From the NCBI GenBank assembly GCA_903813345.2, contig CAIIXF020000013.1, positions 428,508 through 492,507 of the forward strand: DNA of 64,000 nucleotides, in the 5' to 3' direction. The position numbers and the translations under genes were made by a program. Numbering within the stretch: position 1 is the stretch's first letter; each line of letters begins with the position of its first letter. The stretch is from Owenia fusiformis. Its lineage: Eukaryota > Annelida > Polychaeta > Sabellida > Oweniidae. Under the pieces are notes generated by a model that saw only the letters and a list, made by a program, of their open reading frames with translations, ran no database searches and had not been told where the DNA came from. Below, piece after piece: positions 22,491 to 34,604 of the stretch.

Positions 22491-25400
22491 ATGACGGCCA
22501 AGATGGGACTGATATCAGTAAAGACCGTTCATCTTATCTGTCCAAAACAGTCAAGAATACCCCTTCAACACTTATCACAATTGGAGATGTCACGACAACT
22601 GGAATTTATGACACTGGCTCAAGTGTTACCTTAATGTCACACGATTTTTTCAAACAAAATTTTGAACATGAATCAAATCTCTACAAGGACAAATGGATTA
22701 AAATAACAAGTGCTAATGGTTCGGGAATCCCCTACATCGGTTCTTTAATCACAACTGTAACCGTGGACAATGTACAACTTGAGACATCCATCATGGTTTG
22801 TGAAGGTCATGAACCAAGTACATTCATCATTGGCTCTAATATCCTACAACACTTACCAAGTTTTGCGCATCTTTACAAGAAATCGGAGGACAGTGAAAAA
22901 TCTCAATTTGTTAGATGTTCTGGACCAGAAGAGAAGTTTATTCCAGCAGGATCTAATGTGAATGTTGATGTTTCGACAGGATCGTTCAGAGGAACAGGAA
23001 TTGTTGAAAAACTTACTTCTCCATTACCTGGAAACTTACAAATAAGTCCTGGCTTTATAGACACAAAATGTGGAAGATCTTGTATAACAGTGACAAATAT
23101 GACAGAAAGTGATATATGGTTAAAACCCAGAACTCCATTAGGAACAATTATACCTGCGAAACAACAATGTTACAGAACTAGTTATGACATCATGACAAAC
23201 TCACTACATGTTGCAGACATACCATCTATGCCAACGAAGGATGATTCAACAACTGATGTTTACTCTAACATAGACCAAGAATCAAAACCAGCAAATGACC
23301 AATATACAATGAAAATGAAAACAGCTATAGAGAAAACACTACAAAACTTTCCGGGAGATGAGGAAACTAAACAAAGAGCGAGAGAAATGTTCATGAAACA
23401 CACACCTATATTTGCATTTGAAAAAGAAGACCTTGGTTGTACTGAAGCTTTGAAACATGAGATACCACTTCTTGATGATCAACCGATAAAACAACCCTTC
23501 AGACGTATTCCACCTACACTGTATGATGAAGTACGAGAACATATCGATGACCTGATCAGCAAAAAAATTATTCAAGAAAGCTCAAGCCCATATTCAAGTC
23601 CAATTGTGTTAGTCCGAAAGAAAACAGGAAAACTAAGACTGTGCGTTGACTATAGAATGCTGAACAACAAAACAAGAAAAGACGCTTATCCGTTACCCAG
23701 GATACAAGAGTCCATGGACGCTCTAGTAGATGCTAAGCTATTCTCTGTAATGGATCTCCAACAAGCTTATTATCAAGTTCAAGTAGCTGAAGAAGACATA
23801 TATAAAACAGCCTTCACAACACCCTTTGGTCTGTACGAATATCTTAGAATGCCCTTTGGTCTAACAAACGCACCTGCAACTTACCAACGACTTATGCAAA
23901 TGGCGTTCAGAGATGAGATTTTTAAATCCATACTAGTTTATCTCGACGACTTGATTGTATACTCAGAATCAATTGAAAATCACATTGAGAGACTTGAAAA
24001 TGTATTCGGCATCCTACAGAAGTTTGGCCTGAAATTAGAACTTTCAAAGTGCTCATTTTTTAAAGAAGAAGTCAAATATCTTGGCATGAAAGTGTCAAAA
24101 GATGGTGTCCAGCCAGATCCTAAGAATATAAAAGTGATCGAGGAATGGCCAGTTCCAGAGAATGTGAAAGAATTACGAGCATACATGGGATTCAGCAGCT
24201 ACCATAGAAGATTCATCAAGCAGTTTGCCAAGATTGCAACTCCTTTATATAATATTCTCTCCAAAGTTGGAACTGTAAAGAAAAGAAGATCAAAGAAAGT
24301 ATCAATAAAAGAACACTGGAATGACATTTGTCAAGAAGCCTTCATGGAGATAAAGAGAAGATTAAAATCTGCTCCTATTCTAGCTTTTGCAAACTATAAC
24401 CTCCCATTTATAGTAGAAACCGATGCAAGCAACAAAGGCCTAGGATGTACTCTTTTACAAGAACAAGATGGTGTTAAGCGAGTGATAGCTTATGGCAGCC
24501 GAGGACTAAGAGGTTCTGAAAGAAACATGAAGAACTATTCCAGTAAGAAATTAGAACTGTTAGCCTTGAAGTGGGCAATCACCAACCAATTCAGAGATTA
24601 TCTTCTGGGATCATACTTCACAGTATATACTGATAATAATCCCTTGACATACATCTTCAAGAAGAAAAAGCTTCCTGCATTGGAACAAAGATGGATAGCT
24701 GATTTGGCATCATTCAGATTTGATATCATCTACAAAGCTGGAAAAGAAAACACAATAGCTGATATATTATCAAGACTTCCAAGATCAGGAGCAACTGAGA
24801 GAGATGACGACTCTGAAGAATCTGAACAAGAAGAAGCAGCTATGACGGTACATGTTGAAGAAGAGGAAAAGTTTCCAAAGGAACTACAAGAACAGAATAC
24901 AATGGAAGTAATAGCAGCTCATTGTGAAACTACAATTATTCCTCCTGAGATTCACAGTTTAGCATTAAAACAAGAATACACACGTCAAACTGATAGCAGA
25001 GTTCAAAAGGATGACAGAACAGCAAGCACTATATTTCCAACAATGAAAGATGGTTATGAAAAAATCCAGGACAAAGACAAAGATATCCGTGTCATTAAGA
25101 AATGTGTCAAAGAAGGACAGCACCCAAACAAGATTGAACAGAAAAAACTGTCTAAAACATCCAAAGCTCTACTTCGGAATTGGAACCGTCTAAATATTAT
25201 CAAAAATGTTCTAGTAAGAAAAATCAAGGACAACAATGGAAATGAAACTTATCAAATCATAGTCCCACAATGTATTCGTGAAGATGTATTGAAAGCTAAC
25301 CATGATATGAGCGGACATCAAGGATCTGACAGAACTGAAAAACTTGTAACAAAGTCTTTCTTCTGGCCAGGAATGTATACAGATATACGAAACTATGTAC

Positions 25401-26467
25401 GAGATTGCTCAAGATGTTTGTATTCCAAGAAACCAGTCAGAAATGTAATTACGCCATTGGGAAGTTTAACAGCCAAACGCCCACTTGAGTTATTATTTCT
25501 AGACTTTACACTTTTGGAAAAATCTTCCGATGGAATCGAAAATGTCCTTATAATTACTGACGCATTCACAAAATACACTCTTGCAATTCCTACAAAGAAT
25601 CAAAAAGCGGATACAGTCGCAAAAGTCCTAGTCAACAATTGGTTCTATAATTTTGGAATACCAATGAGAATCCACTCGGACCAGGGACGAAATTTTGAGA
25701 GTGAAATTATTGCAAGCTTATGCCAGCTCTATGGAATCAAAAAATCTAGAACAACTCCATACCATCCTTCGGGAAATGGGCAATGTGAACGTTTCAATAG
25801 ATCGCTCCACTCGCTACTGAGAACACTTTCCGAAGAGAAAAAGAAAAAATGGACGAAGCATATACGAGATGTTGTCTTTGCATACAACAATACTCCTCAC
25901 AGTTCAACAGGTTACTCTCCATTTTACTTGATGTTCGGCAGAGAGGCAAGAACACCAATTGATATACAGCTAGGATCCTTAGATGTAGACACTCAACAAG
26001 AAAACTGGGTCACAGAACATAGTGAAAGATTGAAATATGCTTATAAAATGGCAAATATTCAACTGGAACAAAATTCATCAAAAAGGAAGGAATATCAGGA
26101 AAAGAAAGTAACACACAAAAACGAAGACATTGAGATAGGATCTGTAGTATTACTAAAGAAATTTCATCAAGGAAGAAACAAAATCCAAGATACTTATGAT
26201 CAAAAAGAATACATAGTTGTGAATAGGAAAGGAGATGTATATGAAATTCAAGATGAAAGTGGTGAGAAGAAAAATGTAAACAGACAAAACATAAAACAAA
26301 AACCACTCACTACTAGAGATAGTCAAAAGAAAGAAATTGTGAGAACTGAGTCAAAATCAGATGAACATGACAACAGGAGATACAATTTAAGAAAAAGAAA
26401 GAGTGCAAAGTCGGAATCAAGTGTTAAAGACAACGAAGAAGATTCTGATGATTCTGATTTCTATTAA
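22487..26467 (+). CDS. pol: pol polyprotein of the LTR element (protease, RT, RNase H, integrase)
   Basis: 1326 residues. Aspartic protease with DTGS at 42-45; Ty3/Gypsy reverse transcriptase from about 330 with LRLCVDYR at 383-390 and YLDD at 485-488; RNase H with ETDAS (D646) and VYTDNNPL; zinc-binding HHCC near 940-980 (HDMSGHQGS ... CSRCLYSK); integrase core D1006, D1065, E1101 with 35 residues between the last two; a basic, charged C-terminus. It begins in an ATGA overlap with gag, which suits termination-reinitiation or a frameshift of the kind such families use. All named catalytic residues are present. Confidence 0.95.
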   Translation: MNDGQDGTDISKDRSSYLSKTVKNTPSTLITIGDVTTTGIYDTGSSVTLMSHDFFKQNFEHESNLYKDKWIKITSANGSGIPYIGSLITTVTVDNVQLETSIMVCEGHEPSTFIIGSNILQHLPSFAHLYKKSEDSEKSQFVRCSGPEEKFIPAGSNVNVDVSTGSFRGTGIVEKLTSPLPGNLQISPGFIDTKCGRSCITVTNMTESDIWLKPRTPLGTIIPAKQQCYRTSYDIMTNSLHVADIPSMPTKDDSTTDVYSNIDQESKPANDQYTMKMKTAIEKTLQNFPGDEETKQRAREMFMKHTPIFAFEKEDLGCTEALKHEIPLLDDQPIKQPFRRIPPTLYDEVREHIDDLISKKIIQESSSPYSSPIVLVRKKTGKLRLCVDYRMLNNKTRKDAYPLPRIQESMDALVDAKLFSVMDLQQAYYQVQVAEEDIYKTAFTTPFGLYEYLRMPFGLTNAPATYQRLMQMAFRDEIFKSILVYLDDLIVYSESIENHIERLENVFGILQKFGLKLELSKCSFFKEEVKYLGMKVSKDGVQPDPKNIKVIEEWPVPENVKELRAYMGFSSYHRRFIKQFAKIATPLYNILSKVGTVKKRRSKKVSIKEHWNDICQEAFMEIKRRLKSAPILAFANYNLPFIVETDASNKGLGCTLLQEQDGVKRVIAYGSRGLRGSERNMKNYSSKKLELLALKWAITNQFRDYLLGSYFTVYTDNNPLTYIFKKKKLPALEQRWIADLASFRFDIIYKAGKENTIADILSRLPRSGATERDDDSEESEQEEAAMTVHVEEEEKFPKELQEQNTMEVIAAHCETTIIPPEIHSLALKQEYTRQTDSRVQKDDRTASTIFPTMKDGYEKIQDKDKDIRVIKKCVKEGQHPNKIEQKKLSKTSKALLRNWNRLNIIKNVLVRKIKDNNGNETYQIIVPQCIREDVLKANHDMSGHQGSDRTEKLVTKSFFWPGMYTDIRNYVRDCSRCLYSKKPVRNVITPLGSLTAKRPLELLFLDFTLLEKSSDGIENVLIITDAFTKYTLAIPTKNQKADTVAKVLVNNWFYNFGIPMRIHSDQGRNFESEIIASLCQLYGIKKSRTTPYHPSGNGQCERFNRSLHSLLRTLSEEKKKKWTKHIRDVVFAYNNTPHSSTGYSPFYLMFGREARTPIDIQLGSLDVDTQQENWVTEHSERLKYAYKMANIQLEQNSSKRKEYQEKKVTHKNEDIEIGSVVLLKKFHQGRNKIQDTYDQKEYIVVNRKGDVYEIQDESGEKKNVNRQNIKQKPLTTRDSQKKEIVRTESKSDEHDNRRYNLRKRKSAKSESSVKDNEEDSDDSDFY

Positions 26468-26867
26468 AGAAATTCGAATAGCCTCGCGCGAGTTTTAACT
26501 ACGTGAAAAATGGAATAGCATATCCAACAGATGTTTAATCATATAAAAATGAATAAAAATACAAAAATATTTATAGTTAAATGTTAAAATTTTAAATTTA
26601 AGTGTGCTGTTTTACATGTTTGTAATATCTTAACTTATGTAAGTAAACATACTCATAATAGTTAGGATCGTGGTTGTTTAGCTTAAACATCTAGCTTTAT
26701 CATATTGGATATTATGCATTATAGGGGAGGAATATCCTCAATATTATGATTACAACTTTACATATGTAATAGATACAATAATTTGATGTTAGTTTATATT
26801 TTATAATTTTTGTAATTGTGACCGAGTTAAGGTATCTGCGGTGCATTGATAGACATGTCCGCGTGAA
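26468..26867 (+). other. 3' non-coding part of the LTR element
   Basis: AT-rich. A purine tract AGGGGAGGAA at about 26723 is the only polypurine-tract candidate, but it lies some 135 bp before the LTR; none abuts the LTR. Confidence 0.5.
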
Positions 26868-27878
26868 TGTAAATAGGGTATTTAACTGTTCATTTTTAAG
26901 CATCAATTGCTCTCATTAATTATGCAATATTGTATGCTCCATAATAATTTGGCGTACTTTTTTTGCCAATTGCTCTCATTTATTATGCAATATTGTATGC
27001 TCCCTAATAATTTGGCGTACTTTTTTCCCACCTTTTTACTTTTCAACCAATCAGATTTGTTGATTGGATAAACACATAATGGAGGAAGACTTGGTGAGAA
27101 ATTATCCCATATTTTGTAATATTTTTAATTGATATAATAACCCTAGAGATTAATTACATTCATATTCATAAAGTAGATATTACAAGGTTCATGTACATAT
27201 AAATTATTAGATGTTTCGATAGAAATATGAACTTGAAATTGTAATCTTAGAAACTTGTCAACTTTGTGAACAAAATCTATATTTTGTAAACAGACATTTA
27301 CATTTTGGGTATTACTTTATTCAAGGCAACAATGTTATAGCAGATACATATCAATCAACCATCCAATCAACCACAGCTGTATACAGTTAGCCCATAGGGT
27401 AAGCATATATATTTTAGAGAATATGCATTTCACTTTGAATATTGCATTTATATTGCATTTCTCATTTTCTCATATAAGATAGCGTAATTGCTTCTATATT
27501 AGAGATAGTTGTATTCACAGGATACATTTGGTCATTTATGTAATAATGGTATATATTTCTAGCTTATTCTGCATAATGTAGATGGTCATTGAAATGCACA
27601 TTGTTGTTTGAAATGCGCATATGCACAATGTTCAATGCCAAATATCTAAGCTATTTATAACCACTTTTATGTAATTGTGTGTTGATTCAGGGATGATATG
27701 TTACGTATTCTATTTCTGCATTGGTAATTTTATCCATACCCAAAATGTTGTAATTTGTACTTTTACAGGCTGTCTGTCTATGTCTGTCTGTGTCTATGTC
27801 TGGCTGATTACAATAAACCATTTTAAATCTAAGATGATCTTATGTGACGCCATTTAGCCACTTAAAGCCACCACTACA
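26868..27878 (+). repeat. 3' LTR (1011 bp)
   Basis: Copy of 19324-20334 at a constant offset of 7544. The same TG/CA ends, 63-bp duplication (26904-27029), TATA-like box and AATAAA are present. No difference was noticed on reading. Confidence 0.95.
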
Positions 27879-27882
27879 CTTG
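27879..27882 (+). repeat. Target-site duplication CTTG, right
   Basis: Directly follows the 3' LTR and matches 19320-19323. Confidence 0.9.
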
Positions 27883-29500
27883 CTTTCCTGGTCAATGAGC
27901 CCAAACTGTTGTGGTACGATTTTGTTCCTAACATATTTAACCATACTGTGCGCTTTTCATACAGCAATTCAACTGTAAGCTTTCTCTTGAAATATTTGTT
28001 GAATATCTAGCAGAAATTGCTTCCCCCTCCGTCCCATTTTCCCAATCACTGGGAGTGTATATGCATGTACATGTACTTTTTTGTATTTCAGGTAGGAACT
28101 GTCCCGTTTGCAGGTTCAGGAGTTGCTGGAATAGGGTAGGTGCCTTTGAACTAAATATACGTATCGTTGAACATCATTTTTGTCAAAAATAAGATCTTTG
28201 TCACATTTTTGTCTCATTCTGTTCCTTTAGCAGTTATACATAGCTATGAATACATTTTAAAGGTAGAATCAGATATATAGGGGTGACAAAATCACAAGCA
28301 ACATGTACAATTGACCTACCAATCTATTCATATTTACAATCTCAATTACAATATCTCCCAAAAGATTCACAATATTTTATAAATTGGTGAAGTTATTATG
28401 GATCTTAAGTGCAAAAATGGGTGAGAAATGTTTAGATTCCCCAAAATAATAACTATGGTTATCATTCTTATAGAATAATAATACATTATTATAAGCTTTT
28501 TTTGTTTTCCTGAAATAAAGTGTCCAATTTGGGGATTTTTAGAAAATAGACATGACAAGGAATGACATAAGCCAGAAATATTCTAAAATTGAAAAAAAAT
28601 TGTTTGATTGCTCATTATATCTGATTCTCTCTTTAAAGAATAAATAAATATTTCTTCACATCACAGTATGGGACAAGCTCAAATCATCATTACCTTCTCG
28701 TCAAGTTCAATAACATGACAATTTTCCATTTGTAATTTTGTCAATTTTGCCATATCAAACAGTTCTCTGTATTTTACAAGTGACCCAAGAGGGGCAGCTA
28801 TTCTAATTTTTCCATAGGGGTAGTGGGATAAATGTGCAGATTCAGAAACAGGATGTTTTTGTCAACAATCTCATGTTTAAAATGCAGAGGAGGAGTTTTT
28901 CCAAAGGATCCAAAAATTGCCCCCAAAGATTTCGTTGAAAATAATATCGAAATAGTTACTTTTATCAATTATGAATTTACAGTATTCAAAACGAAATTAG
29001 GTCACTCAGATTAAAACTAAGGTCATTCAGTGCATTTAGTTTTATTATGGAATTCATTCTTAGTATCATTTTAGGAGTATGTTAGGCTTCACTCATGAAC
29101 ATTTAAGTATATTGACCATTCATCAGTCCACATATTAAAACATCATTAAGGTAAAACACTAAGGGAAACATATTGAAAATGCATACCATGAAATAACCCC
29201 TAGATATGTAATACAGTGTGTTCAAAAAACACAACAAGCAAAAACATTGTAAAACAATAAAATCAGTGATGTAAGTGTAACCTTCAAGGGTTTCTAAAAA
29301 TGAGGCCTCTGAATGAGTCAAGCACCATTTGATTCAACTGTTGTGAAAAAGTGTCATTATCAGGAATGCTGAAAGCTCTCCTTGAGCCCGACATGAAAGT
29401 TCAACTGATGAATGATCTAATGAATAAAGAAACAATCTTATACCCCCCCTCATCATTTATTCAGGTACCACTTTCAAAATCCAAGTCCAGTGCTTTTAAC

Positions 29501-30000
29501 NNNNNNNNNNNNNNNNNNNNNNNNNNNNNNNNNNNNNNNNNNNNNNNNNNNNNNNNNNNNNNNNNNNNNNNNNNNNNNNNNNNNNNNNNNNNNNNNNNNN
29601 NNNNNNNNNNNNNNNNNNNNNNNNNNNNNNNNNNNNNNNNNNNNNNNNNNNNNNNNNNNNNNNNNNNNNNNNNNNNNNNNNNNNNNNNNNNNNNNNNNNN
29701 NNNNNNNNNNNNNNNNNNNNNNNNNNNNNNNNNNNNNNNNNNNNNNNNNNNNNNNNNNNNNNNNNNNNNNNNNNNNNNNNNNNNNNNNNNNNNNNNNNNN
29801 NNNNNNNNNNNNNNNNNNNNNNNNNNNNNNNNNNNNNNNNNNNNNNNNNNNNNNNNNNNNNNNNNNNNNNNNNNNNNNNNNNNNNNNNNNNNNNNNNNNN
29901 NNNNNNNNNNNNNNNNNNNNNNNNNNNNNNNNNNNNNNNNNNNNNNNNNNNNNNNNNNNNNNNNNNNNNNNNNNNNNNNNNNNNNNNNNNNNNNNNNNNN
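29501..30000. other. Assembly gap (500 N)
   Basis: Exactly 500 N. It cuts the inner end of the left inverted-repeat arm, so the true inner border of the repeat is unknown. Confidence 0.99.
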
Positions 30001-30208
30001 GCAAATTTACATAATAAAAAAACATGCGACGTTTTGAAATGTCTCAAATCACCAAATATGATGTAAAAATTTGAAAAAAGTGAAAGTTACAGAAAACTAA
30101 TAGAAACTGAAAATTTTCAATAACACAAAAAAGCAAAATATAAAACCACGGAATATTGCAAAAAGTATAGTATCTGGTATTCAGATGAATGAATGACTAA
30201 TACAAACT

Positions 30209-30800
30209 AGACAATAGCAATGCCAAAGCGTAGCAAATCCCATCGAACAGCAATGGCTGGAAATATTTACAAAAATTGTCATTAGACAGTGTGTCATGCT
30301 TATAGTATTCACATACCAATTATGAACAAAATTGCTCCACTATTTTTTGAGTTACAGCAAAAATAGTAAAATAATGAGTAAAGGCCGCCATTTGTCAAGG
30401 TGGTCGCCATGTGCTTCTTTAATATCAACATTTCTAGCTTTATTAATGTCCTATATCATTTTTTTACATTTAAAACATATTGCTATTACAGTTTTACACA
30501 TTGCACCTAAATAACTGTAAAATTGACACTAAATGGCTGCCATTTTTAAATGAGTGACCATTTTAAAAATCAGCTTTCTAACAGAACTTCTACCCCTATA
30601 GGGCATATATGTACAAAATATTAACAAAATCAGGCCAATGGTATTCGAGTTATTGCCCTAACGGACACACAGACGTTTATACGGACGGACGTACATACGG
30701 ACAAACGGACAGATGGATGGAGGCATTCTCTATATCCCTCCGAATTTCATTCGATGGGATAATGAATACATACCTATGCAAATCACTTTCGCAGGGTTAG
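30209..30800 (+). repeat. Dispersed repeat with a GGAC-rich tail
   Basis: 30209-30410 resembles 5905-6125. It continues through further AAATGGCTGCCATTTT-like text to a run of CGGACGGACG/ACGGACAAACGGACAG at about 30660-30715 and TTTCATTCGATGGGATAATG. No coding recognised. Confidence 0.55.
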
Positions 30801-31667
30801 GATGCTACATAGTCAGTTTGATGTATCCAGTACCTGAGATTGATTGACTAATTCACTCAAACACACTAGATGTCATATTCATACTCACATACTACAACAC
30901 TGCAACTGGAAGCTTAGTGATAATAAATGAATAATAAAAAGAGCACAGGTAGTAACTTATCCAATGCCCTTGACTATTCAGAAAATCCCCAAGACTGAGT
31001 GTTTCATTACATATTTTCACTACATTCATACACACTGTCTTAAAAACATACAGTGGAACACTTTCGTCATCGATGAATCAATAAGCACAATTGTCTATCT
31101 CATGACCTGTAATTGCAAAAACAGTTGTCTATCTTGATTTATCCTGAAATGTTTACAGCCCAGGAAATTCAGCATCTTTAAATGACATAAGTTATGCACA
31201 GACATTTTCACTCAATTGTTCCCAATGACTTGGAACAAGAAACTCTGCCACTTAAAGCCCAGCCATTGATCATAAATGAGTGAAAATATATAAAGCCCAC
31301 ACCCAATTAAACTTCCAGGTTATAGCACCAATCACCTTACCTGATGTATCCAGAGCTCTATACTACTTGGCTAGATTCCATTACCCAGGATGCCTAAAGG
31401 GTTCACTCAGTTACATACTAACAAATGCTCGACTGTCCTTAAGGAATCACAACTTGAGTTGTCAAATTTTTATAACTGAAACCCCAGACAGTGATCATTC
31501 ATTGACTATAAACATGTTTCTCAAACTCACAACATCTAGGTAACAGCATACCTACCCAGTAGCTCTAGATGATGAAATATAACAATAGTCATATAACACT
31601 GCTCTCCATCTAGTTTACAAGGTTACAACATAGATGACCATTTTTAGAACTGTTGTTAATAGTTTAC
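30801..31667. other. No gene recognised
   Basis: AT-rich sequence with short chance frames only. No TIRs or tandem repeats noticed. Confidence 0.4.
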
Positions 31668-31738
31668 CTTTTTTAGGTCTAACTTGGACCTCTTGACATA
31701 TTCTCTTTTCCTCAATCCTTTTGGTTTTCTCGCCATGG
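31668..31738 (-). CDS. Possible exon of unknown gene
   Basis: The minus strand reads TTTACACAG, then 71 open bases, then GTAAAC. Two frames are open. The one in phase with the possible exon at 36656-36595 gives HGEKTKRIEEKRICQEVQV; the other gives MARKPKGLRKREY. Basic and short; the gene is not recognised. Confidence 0.3.
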
Positions 31739-32450
31739 CTGTGTAAATAAAAAATAAAAAATAAATAATCAAGACAATAAATATACATTTTCTATGATAT
31801 ATGCCTGATTTAAAAAACTTCAGAAATTAACTTTTTGTATCATGTATGACAAAGAGCTTGAGTGTTACGCTATTTTTCATTTTATATGCAATTTAAAAAT
31901 TTCAACAGTTAAATATAAGCTATTTTTATTTCATCTAAAATCAAATGTATCAATTGAGGCAATTTAAGTATAAAATCTAGCCAAAATTTAAATTCATCTT
32001 ATTGTTACATTGTCATACTTAATTAGTCAAAACATGATTGAGTATATGGTTTGTATTTATGAATGAGTATTCAATAAAATCATGTTTGAAGGACACCAGA
32101 ACTATGCTTAAAATTTAAATACTAAATATTTCGTTTGAGATTCTGTTAAAAATTCAATATATATATATGGTGCGCTTAATAAACTTTCAACTTCACTATT
32201 GTATTTATGGTATGGGATATATTTATCATAAGTGTATTTCTATTAGGCATATATATCATAGAATTTGTATTTTTAATTCATTGAATAAAATGTTATGTAA
32301 AATTATAGCACAGTAGATAGTGTAACCAATTTCAACTGTTTATCCTTTGGGTATTGAGTGTGAGTGTATCAAAATATGACAAATTATGACAAATTATGAC
32401 AATATATCATTACGAAAGAAAGTTTGATAACATAGTCACTTTGCTTGTAT
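31739..32450. other. No gene recognised
   Basis: AT-rich. The only regular feature is a threefold ATGACAAATT near 32378-32403. Confidence 0.4.
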
Positions 32451-32451
32451 T

Positions 32452-32612
32452 TGCAAATGCAACTATCAGCTGTCGGATACTGGATTAGCTTAATGTTTTA
32501 TGGTCAACCCATTTAAATATGAATATTACATGCCACTATTTTGTTCATATTAAAATGAATTGGTCATAAAATAGTAGGTTAATCCAGTAGCCAACAGCAA
32601 GTTGCATTCACT
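32452..32612. repeat. Foldback element of about 160 bp
   Basis: GCAAATGCAACTATCAGCTG ... CATTTAAATATGAA on the left is met by TTCATATTAAAATGAATTGG ... AGTTGCATTCA on the right as an imperfect reverse complement. TACTGGATTA is shared by both arms. Confidence 0.65.
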
Positions 32613-34600
32613 AATATAAACTCAGCCAATTAAGCAATATGTTAACTTTAAAGTGAACAATTTATTACAATGTCTAATACAAAATTGATGAGACCTTAGA
32701 AAAATAAAATGTACATTTAATACTATAATAAAATAATCCTTAATTGAAGAAATTAGGTATAATTTTAAAAATATACCACTATGGACAAAATATTGTAAGA
32801 GGGTATAGCCAAACCAATACAGTGACAAGGATATTACAGATGGAAGAATCATAGAACACATGAAAGGCAAAAGAGGAACTAGCAAGAACTGGTCTTAAGT
32901 AGAAGGCATTAGTTGAAAGAGTAGTAGAAGGAATATATAAGCACAAATGCCAAATGGGAGCTGTGACTAAAAACTATAAAGAAACCCAACAAGAAAAGCA
33001 AACTCTAAGTGTAAATCTGTCATAAGAAAAGTAGACCCTTTATATCCCAAAACCATGATCTAACGTGAAAACAAACAATGTCTAACATCCCCCCCCCCTC
33101 CAATCGAGAAGCAGTATCACAATCCAGGACCAGAACACCAAGGGACATTTCATTCATACAATGAAGTCATTACAATACATGTTGAAGAAAAATTGAAAAA
33201 ATTGATAGCCAATACTCATAACATCAAAACAACATCATTAAATGAACAATGAGTAACAAGTACACACTGGCATGCTGAAAATTCCAATTAAAAAACTTGT
33301 TCACATGAAGGCATGACCAACTCCATGAAAAGAAAACGACACATCCTCAGTAATTTGATCTTGTTAAGGCAAAGGGCACTTGGAAGAAACCCAGGAGAAG
33401 TGTACTGACCACCACAAGAAGTTGGTTCACAATTCAAGGTTGTTTGGTTGATTTGCATTAAAACTTCTATTGCCAAATCACTGCACTATAATGATACTCA
33501 TCAGACCAGATATTCTCCTGTCTTAAAATAGTACAAAGCATAACAAGGACAAAGGTCACAGTGTCATGAGGATGCAAAAAAGATCTGATTGAAGAAGTTG
33601 CCAAAGGCTGTATTGTCCATTTATTGTCCAATTGAAATTGGATGAAAGAGATTCCCTTCATTCACCCCACACTACACAACATAGCTTAAGGTTGAGCGAG
33701 TATTAATCGCTATTAAGGAATTCTAATTGCAAAAAAACTGATTAGTAGATGCACTTACCTTGTACTTAATTTTAATGGATATATAACATCATATGCAGTT
33801 ATAGGTTGTTATAAAGGAAGTGTGTGGTAACAGCAGCTCATCACGTGAGCTAATAATAACTGATAAGTAGATTCACTCACCTTGTAATTCATTTTAATAG
33901 ATATACAACAACCAATTATAGGTCGTTATAAAAGGAAGTTGAATTTCTTCCACTTTGGAAGATTCATATTATCATTCACAATGGAAACATACATAATCTT
34001 AGAACACATTTGTACTTTAAAAAGAAGTTGTGTTAGTTCTCAATAAGATTTTTAGACTGAGTTTGATTTATAATACATTCCTTTGGTTAACATGGCAGAA
34101 TGTTCACAGTTCAAATTTGATTCAAAGATGTAAATGCTTTCTTAATTTATATTTGTAGAATTTTTTTGGTGACCAAAAATATTAGAAATAAAATAGTGAG
34201 ATTCTGCATTTTAGTCTAAAGATTCAGTGAGAACCCTATAGTAAATAGGTTGATGGACTTAAAACTATCTGATTACCAATTACCAATGTTGACAGAACAT
34301 GTACTCCCCATAGCAGCAAACCTGAAAATACTTCTATTTCTTCCAGTTGTAAGTAAATGCTCACTTCCTGTCCATTCTTATTTTGCTGATTGTTTTTTCC
34401 ATCTTTTTCATTTAGCCTCAGATTGGTTTGTTATATCCATTCTTCTTTGAAAGTATTCTTTTGTCATTGAATGTATCTTTATGTTTGTGTGTTTTCATCA
34501 GCCCTCTTGTTAATGCCACATTTTCCTTAATTTGTTATCCATTCTCAGGTCAAACTCTCCAGTACATAAATAACTAGACATGTAAATTGAACAAGTTCAA
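32613..34600. other. No gene recognised; one tandem duplication
   Basis: Around 33733 and 33850 a segment of about 118 bp is present twice (ACTGATTAGTAGATGCACTT and ACTGATAAGTAGATTCACTC, each followed by a TTATAGGTTG/TTATAGGTCG motif). A C-run lies at about 33090-33098. Short minus-strand frames near 33300-33660 faintly recall Tc1-type transposase text but are too weak to call. Confidence 0.4.
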
Positions 34601-34604
34601 TTTA

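Larger units (their letters stand above)
19324..27878 (+). mobile_element. Ty3/Gypsy-type LTR retrotransposon, looks whole, recent
   Basis: An 8555-bp element: two 1011-bp LTRs with TG...CA ends, a long leader, a gag frame, a pol frame ordered protease-RT-RNase H-integrase, and a 3' non-coding segment. The LTRs match base for base where I compared them, which points to a recent insertion. It sits in the left arm of the large inverted repeat, and the matching place in the right arm is empty. No breaks were noticed in the two frames. The domain order is Ty3/Gypsy, not Copia or BEL. Clade not assigned. Confidence 0.95.
16100..29500. repeat. Left arm of a large inverted repeat (interrupted by an LTR element)
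   Basis: Sequence from 16100 inward reappears as reverse complement from 50633 downward. Paired positions near the outer end sum to about 66733. Pairing resumes after the LTR element and ends here only because the N gap begins at 29501, where it pairs with 45862. Without the 8559 bp of LTR element plus one target duplication the arm is about 4.84 kb, against 4.77 kb on the right. Translated segments differ by a few residues per hundred, so the arms are similar but not identical. Confidence 0.9.

Noticed and set aside
28090-28139. Plus-strand segment TTTCAG|...|GTAGGT reading RNCPVCRFRSCWNR, like the second zinc finger of a nuclear receptor
   Set aside because: Only about 15 residues, no first finger nearby, and it lies in the repeat arm where the mirror copy changes a key cysteine (VYWF for VCRF). 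Chance resemblance is likely.
29351-30047. Open frames spanning the second gap
   Set aside because: Same reason; the real part is short and lies in the inverted-repeat arm.
30660-30715. CRISPR-like or regular array in the GGAC-rich run
   Set aside because: Irregular short-word tail of a dispersed repeat in a eukaryotic genome; no spacer structure.
32622-33661. Possible Tc1-type transposase relic on the minus strand
   Set aside because: Only faint resemblance (WSDEYHY), no TIR pair and no continuous domain text.
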